DNA of 64,000 bases from Diphasiastrum complanatum (lineage: Eukaryota; Streptophyta; Lycopodiopsida; Lycopodiales; Lycopodiaceae), in assembly GCA_029204225.1 (NCBI GenBank), contig CM055095.1:47442510-47506509 (forward strand), given 5' to 3'. The first letter of the stretch is position 1. Every line of letters begins with the position of its first letter. Positions 32,490 through 46,802 of this stretch are shown piece by piece. The notes below the pieces were generated by a model. That model saw nothing but the letters and a program-made list of their open reading frames with translations, ran no database searches and was not told the DNA's origin. The translations under genes were made by a program, and so were the position numbers.

Positions 32490-34770
32490 AACCATTCATA
32501 CCATCCACCTCTATCACACCCCCAACCATGCCATCTTCCAGTAGCGATGTTGCACCCAAGCTTGCAAATCCACGTCCTCCCACCACTACAGAAAATGCTA
32601 TAGAGAATCCCATCCCACTACCAAGCAGTCCTACAATATTCATGATCAATGTCCAACACCACACCCCCCCCCCCGCGGCTCTGTTGGAGCCCCTTTCTTA
32701 TAACCATTGAGACATTGCAAATTTAGGCCACATATCGTAGCATAGTCCATGAGGACTAAGTACAAGGCAGCTAACAGGGCAAGGCCATGGCACATAAATT
32801 CGACGGCCTTGTCACTTGACGTGCCCTTCACCATTGGCAGCACCACCCTATTTAATGAGGCAATATGGCTAGTGTTGCAACTTGAGATGCTAACTATAGG
32901 AACCCTAGTACAAAACTCCTACGCACCACACACCTTAGGGCAGCCTATGACAAAGTGTCAAGCCAGCTCAACAAGTTAAGGAGATCATGGTAAAAGTTTC
33001 AGTTGCTCTATTATGGCAGATGGATCGCTTGATGTTTAGTCATCAATATCATTGTCTTTTGTTGTTTGTGACCCATGTTCTTCCAAATTGTAGAAACCTC
33101 TCAGGGGGTAGGGGTAGTACCACTTAGCGTTGGAGAGAGTGGAGACAATGCCTAACCACTTCTATGACATCGAGAGAGAGGGAGAGAGAGGGGTCACTCT
33201 TCAATTAACAACAAGGTCCTTTCCTTATCGCAAGGACATTGGAGGAGGATAGTAGGTTGTGCCCAATAACCTGGTGGAACATCTTTGGGAGACAAAAAAC
33301 TATGTTGAGACGGGTAGCCATTTGTATCCTCTCACAAGACTGTTCTACATCAGCATGTGAGAGGAACCTGAGCACCTAGGCACTTGTATGCACAAAGAAG
33401 CACAAGAAGTTGATGTGGATCAATGCGAGAATTTAGCGCGTTGCAACACCAATTTCAAGTTTCTTTGTAGTTTGCAAACTGTATCTAATACATGGGTGAA
33501 CCCAGACAATTGCCAGATGGCCCATAATGATGAGCAGAAACAGCCCAGTCCACTCCAACACAAGCTGCGGGCAGCACCAAAAAGTAGCCCACACCCTCAT
33601 GGCAGGCCTAGGGGCAGGGCCAAGCTTTCAAATCTGCACCTAGAGCTACGCCATGAGGGACTGAGGGTCGCAACAGCCAAAGAGGTTCTTGGTTTTTCAT
33701 AGATCTCCAACGCATCCACCTCGAGACAGACACTCAGGGCCAACCTAGAGATTAAGGTATCGGTGCCAAAACAGAGCGAGGCAGAGACAAGCCATCTGCT
33801 GGAGGCAGACATCAAGGGAGGCCCAAAGCATAGCCAGCCTCTTTTGATGGCACCAGAGAGGGCTCAATTTTTCGCGTCATAATGAGCTCTATTTCACTAA
33901 ATTTGAAGGGCGCTCTAAGATTATGAGACTTTTCAGAGGAAAGGCTGAATTAAAAATGCATTTCTATGAAGGAAAAATCAGTTGTTAAGGGCTGGAAGGT
34001 TTCAAAACGCAGGCCTGCAAATCAAACTAGTTATTTTTCCTACTCATTAGATAGACATCTACTGTCTGTAAAAGGGACCTACTGAGCCACAGTGCTTTAC
34101 ATTTTACAAGCCAGTGTACTTTCATTTTATGAGCTATGGATGAGTGTTTCATTTTTCCCATGTTTTCAAAATATGCATAAGGTATCATATGTGAACGTAA
34201 TTGACATCGATTGCTTTGTATGAGTAATTCACTAATTGTATTTCTCGCCTGCTAATTATTTTATTATAGCTTAGGGTTTTACATTTACTTGGTGTATTTA
34301 TTTATTTTATATGTATTGACTTCAAATAGACATAAAATGAATTGAATATGAATATGTTGCGGACCTCCCATCTCTACTTCTCTGGCTTGCTATCCTCCTA
34401 TCTAGATCGCCGCATTTCTGCCTCGCTGATTGCCTCACTGTCTACTTATCTAACTTGCTATGGCCTAGCATCAGAAATTGCAGTATATAAAGGCAATTTT
34501 CTGTGTAAGGAGCTGCAACATATTTATCCCTATTGATTAATTTCAGAGATAAATCGATATGCGTTCCAAAAATAAAATAAAAAAGGATCCATGTTTCGAA
34601 ACTGAAAGTATTCGGATGGGCTTCTATGACGGACAATAACCTAGGACAAACAGAAATCCTTTACGAGGGAGAGAGCATCTTAACAGAGCCAATTTCAATC
34701 AAGAAACCACAACAGCTTGCATGCTTTGAATTGTAGTTCAAAAGGGTAGTACTGATCAGCCAAAGAGAAT
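32490..34770. other. No gene recognised
   Basis: Short Pro-rich and low-complexity frames occur, and a GA-rich run lies near 33170-33192. Nothing beyond the hAT relic tail can be assigned. Confidence 0.4.
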
Positions 34771-34771
34771 C

Positions 34772-35292
34772 TCAAGATGCAACTAAGGAAACTACTGTAA
34801 CGCTAAAAATGACAGCCATGAATTTTACTGTGCCAGTGAACCTTTCAAGGATTCTGAATCTCCTCTGCGCATCTCCTAGTTCTCGCTCAGACATCAATGA
34901 CGAGAAGTAAAACGGTGACCAGCTACTGAAAAAGCTGCACAAATTCCTGGTATGAAGTACAAAAGAAAACGGAAAGCAAGACAAGGAGCCTTACTTGCAA
35001 ATGGTTGTTGCACAAGCAGGGAAGACCTGCAAGAATCTGAGCCAAGGCTCACAGCCACAGGTTCCTTCCACCTGATTGTTGCTCTCAGCTCGCCAGAGCA
35101 AAAGCTGGGCACATTTTGCCTTCCTGACAATGAAAAGCGCCACATATCTGTTGCCTTGTGCCATTGCATTCCTGAACTCCACAGATTTTCTTCTTGTGAT
35201 CCAAGCTTTTCTCCTCCTCCACTGTTTTTCCTGTCTCTCTATTTGTGATTCAAATTTTTGCAAGAGATAGTGAATCAAAGCGAAAGATAGGC
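34772..35292 (-). CDS. Candidate two-exon gene with C-terminal membrane segment
   Basis: On the minus strand an open exon runs from about 35292 to 35002. It reads QKFESQIERQEKQWRRRKAW, then TRRKSVEFRNAMAQGNRYVA and LLLWRAESNNQ, and ends PACATTIC at a gtaagg donor. Two possible acceptors (cataccag, or tttgtgcag 12 bp later) both keep the frame into a last exon reading MSERELGDAQRRFRILERF and a hydrophobic end KFMAVIFSVTVVSLVAS, then a stop at 34772-34774. The intron is only 48-60 bp, which is short. The N-terminal part is basic and helical and the tail looks like a C-terminal membrane anchor. I do not recognise the family, and the true start probably lies in an upstream exon. Confidence 0.4.
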
Positions 35293-35299
35293 CTTTCTA

Positions 35300-37972
<2,673 letters not shown>

Positions 37973-38214
37973 GCATTCTTTTTTCACCAAAAAATCGGAT
38001 TTTTGGGGTTAGATTAGCGTGATTAGTGTTAGATTTGTTGTTTTTTTGAGGACTTTTTGTTTGTATGTACTGTGGGGAGATATTGTAAGGTGGGAGGATA
38101 AGTTCCAAGCACCCAATCCCTTCCAAAAATCCAAAAAATTCAAAAAAATTCAAAATTTGTTTTTGGCGGAAAAAAGAGACGAGAAAACATATAAAATCTA
38201 ATACCTTTTTGTTC

Positions 38215-38820
38215 AAATTGAAATAACCTTCGTAGAGCCTTCTGAAGTTCCATCTCACTGAGACAAGGACACAGAAATCTCTGCGAGAGTTAGTTTCTAG
38301 CCATTTTGCCAAAATAGCCAAAAAAATCCAAAAAACCTTAAAAATTTTAAAAATACTACTAAGTAACATTCGTAGAGCCTTCTGAAGCTCCATCTCACTG
38401 AGATAGTCACACAGAAATCTCTACGAGAGTTACCTTGCAGATTAAGACCTTCTACGAAGGTTCCCAAGATCCATAAAAGCAAAATCAAGACCACAACTCT
38501 CGCAGACATCAAGTTTTTAATTCTAACCTTCGTAGAGAATTCTGAAGTTCCATCTCACTGAAACAAGGATACAAAAGAGCCTGCAAGAGCTGGTTTGAAT
38601 TATTGATTGATCTGTGAGCCAAAAAGTGGTTTGGAACTCTCGCACCACTGAGAAGTAACCTTCACAGACCATCCCATTGTCTTCAAAATGTTGTTTTACA
38701 TTAGTGATGAAGTCTGCGAGAGTTAGTGTCCAATATTGATTGATTCATAAGGGAAAAAGTGATTTTTTTCTATTAAGAACCTTTGTAGACATCAATAACC
38801 TTCGCGTCTGTGAGAGTTAA
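38215..38820 (+). repeat. Imperfect direct repeats, units of about 140-160 bp
   Basis: Three related units start near 38225, 38365 and 38525. Each contains cgtagag...ttctgaag and ccatctcactga, followed by a ctctgcgagagtta-like end. Weaker fragments continue to about 38820. The motif cttcgtagag and its near complement ctacgaagg both occur, so units can fold against each other. No coding content is evident. Confidence 0.7.
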
Positions 38821-38944
38821 CTTTCGTAGATTTGACATAAGTTAGGTCTTGATACAGATTCAGCTACTGTTAAAAGGGTGAGAGTTAGTTCCCAATAGAT
38901 TGCAAGAAAAGTGGTTTTTTTACTGCAAAACAATACAAAGAACC

Positions 38945-39245
38945 CTTGCATGACCAACCCTCGCACTGAATAACCTTCGCAGATAGGATCAATAAAAAGA
39001 TCTACCTCATAACTATTTACTATGAAAATCTCAGGCCAATCAGAGCTAGGATCAAAGAGATATCTAGAAAAAACCAAGAAAAAGAGCTAAATTCACACTA
39101 TTAGCCAGTTGAAACTGATCAGATCTTGTCAATCTAGGTTGCAGTCACAACATCCATCAAGATCCAATATTCCTAGACTAAACCAAGTGAATGAACCTCA
39201 GATCAAGCCAATCAGTACCAAGAAAAATAAGTCTGTTACCATTCA
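38945..39245 (+). repeat. Dispersed repeat, copy one
   Basis: About 290 bp here align with 57510-57790 in the same orientation. Shared runs include cacactattagc, acaacatccatcaagatcca and aagtgaatgaacctcagatc. It continues from the direct-repeat block on its left, starting near accaaccctcgca. Confidence 0.8.
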
Positions 39246-41600
39246 TACCATCTATCCATCACTTTTCTGTTCCATACTGTGTAAGCCTCATGGTGAATCC
39301 CGAAAGATGGAATGACCATGTAGGAACTAGTATTTCTAGGCTAATGTAATAAATGCAAGTACACCCCTCTTAAAGAAAGTAGAGTGACCCACCTTTTGAT
39401 GGTGACATCTAGTGGAGAGCATAATTCCACTTGTAATTTGTGTAATGTGAAAATGCCACTAAGATGCCACCTAAGAAGCTCTCTTGCTTATTCAAGAGAC
39501 TCCCTCTTTGTGAAGAGGAGCTTTTTGCACTATATCCACTCCATGCTTAATAAGAAGATTTTCCATGAGTTTGATGCTACACTAAGCTCCTTGATCATGA
39601 TTGTTACAGCCATATTCAGTTAAGGACCTAGAATAGTCCTAATATGGTAGACCGGCCCCCCAGTATTCAAGTTTATTGGTCACGCCTAGATTTTATTCCA
39701 CGTCGAGGCCTGTTAGTGACTAGTAAGCTTGAGAAGACCCAGACACTCTAATTGAGACATATGGAGTAGTGCATGTACATGTGACTAATATAGGTAGGAG
39801 GTATGCATGTAGAGCTGTGACCTATTTATAGTTGACCTGCATGGGAATTGCATGTGCTCATGCATAGGATCCTACTCTCTGTATATTGAGGTAGTGATTA
39901 TTCCATCGACGACTTGGTCTAGGTTGCCTGATGAGCTCTTCTCCTCTCGCTGTCACATTGGCATGGCTTGGGGGCTAGATCCAGGAGGATTCTCCAGGAG
40001 GGATCTAGGTTTGGTTGGGTGGTTTTGCTCCGCAGTCTCTCTTGTGTTTTCCTATCCTCATCTTAGGGGATTGTCCTTAGTGGTCTTTACCATGGAATGG
40101 ATTTGGAAATTGAAGATTCTCTAGGAAAGCATATTAGGACTTGGAAAAAAGTGTAGCATGCAGATAAACCCTGTGAAACCTTCCTTGCATGGATGCTTGT
40201 CAATGGTTGAAAGAATGTAGAACTGTAAATTCTACAATAATTCTTTTTTTCACCTTTGTAACTCTGAAGCATGTTTCTGGAACCTCTGTTTTTGAAAGAG
40301 GAAAGCTGTAGAGGGTCGCGTTTTTGCAGGCAAGCCTGGTGGAGGAGAGTGTTGTAACCTTGTGTCTTGAACTCTTTGAAACAGAGCCTGAATCGGGAGG
40401 GCTGCCGGTTGCTGTTGTTTGTTAGATTGGATTTGTTAATTCAGCCTTGTCTGTGAGAGACAACAAGTTTGAATCTACAAAATTACACAGAGCTCAACAA
40501 TAGTGTCAGAAATTTTTTGCCTGACAGAAACTATGAGTAAAAATACAATGTCGTCTTTTTTGCTTTTCAAGGTGCCTAAAAAACTAAGGCAATGACTTCG
40601 GCTGAATTGGGCCTTATCTCAATTTTTGGGAAACAAGCTTTTTGCGACACTGTCGCATTTTTTGCAAAAGGCTAGATGCCTCAAATGCTAAGAAATTTTT
40701 TTTACTGAAGACCTTCGTACTTCGGCATTTTCGTTGATGTCACTGAGTTGGTTCATTTCTGCAAGTCGTGAAATGAAGACACGTGAAGAATGCTAAATAT
40801 TTGAATCTGACATAGTCGAGTTTTTCACCTATGTGATTCCCGTGTATTCCTATGAGTGAGTAGGAGTAAGATTAACCTCAACAAGAATCACCCTTATTGA
40901 ATGATTGTTGTGAGAGATGTGATTATTGAATGATTGTTGGATCGAATCAATCTCTCACTTGGTTCCAATAGGAAAGATCCTATTGATACCATGATGGACA
41001 TGTAAACGAAAAGGTGAATTGATTCCAAACAAGATTTGTATCACTTTCCACTCTAAGTTTGCACTAACAAAATCTAGAGATCTACCAAGATCTAGAACAC
41101 AAAATTTAGAATCAACTTATCACACCAAATCTAGCCAATTGGATTTTTGACCTTGCTTTGATCTCCAAGATGAAAACACTATAAATTAGATTCTCTCATT
41201 GTAAACACTATAAATCAAAATGTCTCATTGTGACATAGGACTATTCTATATAGGCCTACATTATGTTTAATTATATAAAACACATATCATGCTTTTATTT
41301 TTTATCCACCTACACTTCATTATTCCCTTAATTTGTTTCATGCCACCTCACACAAAATATTCTTGATTTTGGTGACATAGAAATGAATAAAATAATTGTG
41401 TACAAAAGACGTATCGTCATTATTTGTACCTTGTTACTTCATGACATGTCACACAATTTTTTCTTTTTTTACACATTTTTTTCTACATGACATTGACATC
41501 TTATTGTAGAAATGACATTTTCACACAGAATCCCACCTCAACAATCACGATTGTACTTCGCGTGGCAACCAACATTTTCGTGGCTCTACCACGCGCCGCT
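39246..41600. other. No gene recognised
   Basis: I found no domain or convincing exon. Parts near 40300-40500 resemble a transcribed leader, but this is not supported further. Confidence 0.35.
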
Positions 41601-41615
41601 TGAAAATCATTTTGT

Positions 41616-41624
41616 CTATAAATT
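41616..41624 (+). promoter_or_regulatory. Candidate TATA box of the duplicated gene family
   Basis: ctataaatt lies about 350 bp before the ATG at 41969. Between them is a pyrimidine-rich stretch with CT and AC runs, as in many plant 5' leaders. Copy two of the duplication lacks this promoter. Confidence 0.45.
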
Positions 41625-41968
41625 GGACTTTTTTCAATTCGGATTTCCATTCTTGTTTTTGCCTTCATTTGTGCTCTCTCTTTGTGCTCTTTGTGATATC
41701 TCTTTGTGCTCTTTGTGATCTCTCTTTGTGCCCTCTCTTTAAGCGTTCATGCTCTCTAGCTTTAAGTTTTAAACAATCTTTCTTTTACACATTAATCTTA
41801 GTTTTCTTGCCATCAATATTTCTTTATCTCTTTGTCTCTCTCCCTCTCTCTCTATCTCACACACACACACACCCACTCTCCCTCTCCCTCTCTCTTTTTT
41901 ACATTAAAGATCTTTCTTTCTTTTTTTATTTCTTTCTCACACACACACACTCTCTCTACACACACAAA

Positions 41969-43116
41969 ATGTCTACATCCGGAAGTGGAAGTGGCTTTAG
42001 AAGGCCACGATGCTCCTCAAGTGGAGGAGTGAGAAGCTCGGGCTCGGGAGACCGAGTTCGAGATTTTTATGAAGGATTATCTCCGAACAAAAGGAATAGA
42101 ATGAAATTTCTATGCCTTTTAGAAGGAGAATCCGAACAAGAGAGGGTGCTGCAAGATGCACCAAGTGAAAAATCTGCCAATCGTCATTATGATGTTAACG
42201 AGGATGGTAGCATTATTAGAGATGCACGAGGCAATGTTGTAATTTTTTGAATTAGAGAGCTTGCCATGAAATACTTTGGCAATGACTTGTTTAGCCCTTG
42301 AGCTACTCAAGATGAGGACAACAAATATAGAATCATTGCCACGTTGCATAGAGAATTTAATCAAGATGAAAAATTTGATAGAAATTGGGAATATGTGCAC
42401 TCATATTAGGCACAAACGACAAGCCCTAAGGAGGGCTATTAGAGCGAGAAAGCGGAGGCCCGGTTAAGCTTCCAAAAAAGATTGGCACAAAGTTGAGGTG
42501 GAACAAAAAAATCCCAATCCCGATTGGTTTGCGCAACAAAGGGAGGCTACACGGTCAAGGATTGCCCTATTGGGGCAATCACATCTTGGTTCGGGGGGCA
42601 AAGCCAATATTCAAGCCTAATTTGTAAGTGATTTTATTTTAATTTTGTTCTAAGTGAATTTAGATTCTTTATGTTTTATGTTATTGTTTTATTAACTAGT
42701 CAATATTTGTTTTGTGACTTTGGATTCATGATTTCGGACGAAATCCGAATACAAGATTGGGTATCGACAAGGATACTTGGCCTTGGTGGATCACATGAAA
42801 GAAAAAGGGAAATTGCCATTGGTAAGAATTCATTTTTATTGATTTTTGTGTTTTAGAATTACTAAATCTAAAAGGTGTTTAATCTAATGCTTGTATTTTT
42901 TGAATTTTGTAGAGAGGATCCACATCAAGCGCACCAAGCGAAGAGGTCGATGATGAAAACATTCCATTGGATCAAGGGGAGGAAGAGGAAGAGGAAGATG
43001 AAGATGCAAATTCCATTCAAGATGATTATCTATTTGATTCAAACAATGATTTATTTATGAGCATATTGAAACATACCTCATTCTCTCCCTTGATGAAAGT
43101 TGATACTTGTGATTGA
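41969..43116 (+). pseudogene. Duplicated three-exon gene, copy A (with promoter, broken)
   Basis: The frame starts MSTSGSGSGFRRPRCSSSGG and goes on RVRDFYEGLSPNKRNRMKFL, HYDVNEDGSIIRDARGNVVI, a stop, IRELAMKYFGNDLFSP, a stop, and IIATLHREFNQDEKFDRNW. The following basic part is frame-shifted relative to copy B. The intron-one donor (gtaagt, 42624) is intact but the matching acceptor reads ttgg instead of ttag at 42722. Exon two has an extra 7 bp. The last exon is acidic (DDENIPLDQGEEEEEEDED) and ends at 43116. Basic R/K runs followed by W-spaced helices recall plant PTTA/En/Spm-associated proteins, but I cannot assign a function. It is in direct tandem with copy B. Confidence 0.6.
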
Positions 43117-44927
43117 TCTTCTTTTGATGGCCTATCAACATCAACACCAACACCAACATGAAATAGTTAGTAAGTTAAGTAATGTATTAATTAAAAATTT
43201 AAAAAACAAATGTAACATTCTCTATCATACACTCTTTTACATACATTTTGAAAAAACATCAGCTCACATTAGTTACAATATGCACATTAGTTACAATATG
43301 TTTTAATAATCAATCTAAATCTAATAGATCCAACATATATTTAGTTTCAAAAACTAAATCTTTAACACATCTATGAATTACAATCCTAAATGCACATAGC
43401 TTTAAAACATTTACAATCCGAGTTCAAGATTTTTATGAAGGATTACCTCTGGACGAAAGGAATAGAATGAAATTTCTATGCCTTTTAGAAGGAGAATCCG
43501 AACAAGAGACGCACCAAGTGAAAAATCTGCCAATCGTTATTATGATGTTAACGAGGATGGTAGCATTATTAGAGATGCACGAGGCAATGTTGTAATTTTT
43601 TGAATTAGAGAGCTTGCCATTAAATACTTTGGCAATGACTTGTTTAGCCCTTGGGCTAATCAAGATGAGGAAAACAAAGATAGAATCATTGCCACGTTGC
43701 ATAGAGAATTTAATCAAGATGAAAAATTTGATAGAAATTGGGCCTTAATTAATATGTGCACTCATATTAGGCACAAACGACAAGCCCTAAGGAGGGCTAT
43801 TAGAGCGAGAAAGCGGAGGCCCAGTTGAGCTTCCAAAAAAGATTGGCGCAAAGTTGAGGTGGAACAAAAAAATCCCAATCCCGATTGGTTTGCGCAACAA
43901 AGGGAGGCTACACGGTCAAGGATTGCCCTATTGGGGCAATCACATCTTGGTTTGGGGGGCAAAGCCAATATTCAAGCCCAATTTGTAAGTAATTTTATTT
44001 TAATTTCGTTTTAAGTAAATTTAGATTGTTTATGTATGTTATTGTTTTATTAACTAGTCAATATTTGTTTTGTGACTTTAGATTCATGATTTCGGACGAA
44101 TACAAGATCGGGTATCGACAAGGATACTCGGTCTTGGTGGATCACATGAAAGAAAAGGGAAATTGCCATTGGTAAGAATTCATTTTTATTGATTTTTGTG
44201 TTTTAGAATTACTAAATCTAAAAGGTGTTTAATCTGATGCTTGTATTTTTTGAATTTTGTAGAGAGGATCCACATCAAGCGCACCAAGCGGAGAGGCCGA
44301 TGATGAAAACATTCCATTGGATCAAGGGGAGGAAGATGAAGATGCAAATTCCATTCAAGATGATTAAGTATCTATTTAGTTTATTATGTAATGTGATAGA
44401 TAAATTCGGGCTTTTGGTACCCCATTTTCGAACCTATGTACTCTTTCTTTATCATGAATATAAAAGATTTTTGTGATTTTGTACATGATTGTCTTTGTCA
44501 ATTTTTTATATGATTCTCTTTGATATCAAACAATTAATGAATCAAACAAACAATGATTTATTTATGAGCATATTGAAACATACCTCATTCTCTCCCTTGA
44601 TGAAAGTTGATACTTGTGATTGATCTTCTTTTGATGGCCTATCAACATCAACACCAACACCAACATTAAATAGTTAGTAAGTTAAGTAATGTATCAATTA
44701 AAAATTTAAAAACCAAAATGTAACATTCTCTATCATACACTCTTTTACATACATTTTGAAAAAACATTAGCTCACATTAGTTACAATATGGACATTAGTT
44801 ACAATATGTTTTAATAATCAATCTAAATCTAATAGATCCAACATATATTTAGTTTCAAAAAATAAATCTTAAGCCCATCTATGAATTACAATCCTAAATG
44901 CACAGAACTTTAAAACATTTACAATCC
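42053..44927 (+). repeat. Direct tandem duplication, units of about 1.37 and 1.5 kb
   Basis: Unit one (about 42053-43421) and unit two (43422-44927) are highly similar through exons, introns and 3' flank. Both end with the same catttacaatcc run. Unit two has about 170 bp extra after its stop codon (44368-44540), so unit one has a deletion that also removed its original stop. The join is head-to-tail. Confidence 0.85.
43423..44367 (+). pseudogene. Duplicated three-exon gene, copy B (truncated 5', better preserved)
   Basis: It starts inside exon one (VQDFYEGLPLDERNRMKFL), so it lacks the ATG and promoter of copy A. Exon one includes IRELAMKYFGNDLFSPWANQ, THIRHKRQALRRAIRARKRR and DWRKVEVEQKNPNPDWFAQQ, and ends KANIQAQF at a gtaagt donor (43985). 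Exon two (44082-44171) reads IHDFGRIQDRVSTRILGLGG and ends at gtaaga. Exon three (44263-44367) reads RGSTSSAPSGEADDENIPLD and ends EDEDANSIQDD. Both introns (97 and 91 bp) are GT-AG and phase 0, so the spliced frame is continuous. There are two in-frame TGA codons near 43601 and 43826, both probably at former Trp codons, plus an indel near 43513. The function is unknown. Confidence 0.6.
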
Positions 44928-45016
44928 ATGAGAAAATTGTGATAACAAATACAAGTGTAACATTCTCTATCATACACTCTTTTACATACAATCTAAAAAA
45001 ACATCAAGTCACATTT

Positions 45017-45159
<143 letters not shown>

Positions 45160-45279
45160 TTTCAATCTCATTCACTCTCCACTTCCTCTCATTCATTCTC
45201 ACATTCAATCTCTTCACTTTCATCTCTCTCAGTCTCCTCATCAAAAAATCTTGCACTCTCATTCTCTAAGCAAAAAATG

Positions 45280-45771
45280 AGAAATGTTTAGCCTCAACGT
45301 TGCTTCCTCGACAATTACAGTACTCCACACGTGTGAAAGCTAGATCAACAAGAAAATCAACATTCTACACATAGAAACTCAAGATATCATGAGAAAATCA
45401 CAAGAGATGGACATAGGATCAACAAAGATGAATTCTCCACATCAAAAGAGAATATAATGATGTGTTCTCCACTCAGGTACAACTATTTATAGCAGCCACA
45501 ATGTCATTTAGCCACTTTTCCTAAGTATGTCCTGAAATGGCAACTTCTAGGTACTTAACCAAAAACCTAGAAATACTAGTCCAAATGCAATGTACCGACA
45601 TTAGCCAATTAGAATGGGTCCAACCTCGACCTCATCCACTTATTTACTTGCCAAAAATATTAAAACCACTATTTAGCCCTTATTTACAAATATGAAACTA
45701 TCTCTAAGTTGAGATTTCAAGTTGGCCTCAAAACTACCAAATAAAATGTCGAAACTAGTTGACAATTTTCA
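45280..45771 (-). mobile_element. Copia 3' LTR (minus)
   Basis: On the minus strand it starts TGAAAATTGTCAAC at 45771, right after a purine tract (gaagagggagca). It contains a TATA box (ctataaatag, plus 45483-45492) and a leader down to about 45280. The same layout is present in the related LTR at 7432-8100. The far end is approximate. Confidence 0.65.
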
Positions 45772-46020
45772 TGCTCCCTCTTCAACTAGTTTTAGCATAG
45801 ATTTGACTACACTACTTTGATCCAACTTAAGAATGATCTCCATCCTAAGTGTAGTCCTCATTTCTATGGTTTTATAGTAACTTGCATAATTGATATAGAG
45901 AATAGTGTTCGAATTGGATGCTTCACTATGTCTTAAATCAATTTAACACATCAAGATGTAACTAGAACATGAAGAACCAAATAGAATGTAAATGCAATGA
46001 TTCCTCCATGCTTCCAACTT

Positions 46021-46524
46021 TTAACTCTCGGGAAAATTACAGCAACCAAATAGTAAATGTGAGTAATCAACCATTGCTTGCTTGTCTCCTCCATCTATGT
46101 CCTTCCTTGATATGTCTTCACCATGAAAATCCATGAATGAGCCCCCATCTCCATCTTGCCATAAGATATCATCAACACTTGATGAATTGATCATGAATGG
46201 GTAATATAATGAGCCTCCAATAGCTTCATTTCCATCAACAAAACCAACCAAGAATGCTAGTACAACTCCTCCATCAAAATGATGCAGGACAATGTAGCGA
46301 GTTTCACCATATCTTGACAATTTGCACACATTCACATGAAATTGCTCAAACATGAGTAACAAGTAAAGTAAACTTGAACAACACTTCCTTGCTACTCCCT
46401 TGACCTTACTTGAGCCTTCAATAACCTGCAAAAATAGATCCAAAGTACCTTTGCCAATTGACCTCCCTTTGATGCTCTTGACTAGCTCCAAATTGCCACC
46501 TTTTTTTTGTGTAGTTGAAGCCAT
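46021..46524 (-). pseudogene. Copia 3' terminal frame shared with the element at 7.1 kb
   Basis: An open frame of 167 residues starts MASTTQKKGGNLELVKSIKG. It has EGSSKVKGVARKCCSSLLYL, then EQFHVNVCKLSRYGETRYIV and FDGGVVLAFLVGFVDGNE, and ends NFPES with a stop at 46021-46023. The middle part is clearly related to the frame at 7095-7282. It lies where RNase H would normally be, next to the purine tract. I do not recognise a domain. The RCC...HHFDGGVVLA run looks like the antisense of neither RT nor RNase H. It may be noncoding terminal sequence that happens to be open, or a late-acquired segment. Confidence 0.4.
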
Positions 46525-46567
46525 TTGAGATCAGCCTCTTGATCTTCCACTTGACCATCAAAGTCAT

Positions 46568-46795
46568 TCAGCAAATTTTTTTTTTCAATTCCATTAGTTG
46601 CATCCATTCCACACCATCCACTTGCATAACATCATCTACACAAGAAGATTCACCAAAATATGTGAGAAATACAAAATGAGTGACTTCCAATTGCTTACCT
46701 TTCTCATCATATGTGAGCCTCAAAGGTTGTTGCCTTTGCCTTGATGTCCTCCTTGGATTTTGATTTGAAGTAGGCTCTTCAACATCAACATCCAA
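46568..46795 (-). pseudogene. Copia integrase-to-RT linker remnant
   Basis: The frame reads MDVDVEEPTSNQNPRRTSRQ, then RLTYDEKGKQLEVTHFVFL and VDGVEWMQLMELKKK. The first part is the acidic/Arg-rich linker that usually follows copia integrase (R-R-S-x-R-x-x-P). The EWMQLMELKKK text corresponds to the W-x-x-A-M-x-x-E start of the RT region. RT ends there, so the deletion begins just after this motif. Confidence 0.6.
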
Positions 46796-46802
46796 AGTAT
46801 CA

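Noticed and set aside
43598-43830. Reading the in-frame TGA codons in the duplicated family as recoded Trp or as edited RNA
   Set aside because: This is nuclear DNA with normal stops in neighbouring genes; decay of methylated repeats explains them more simply.
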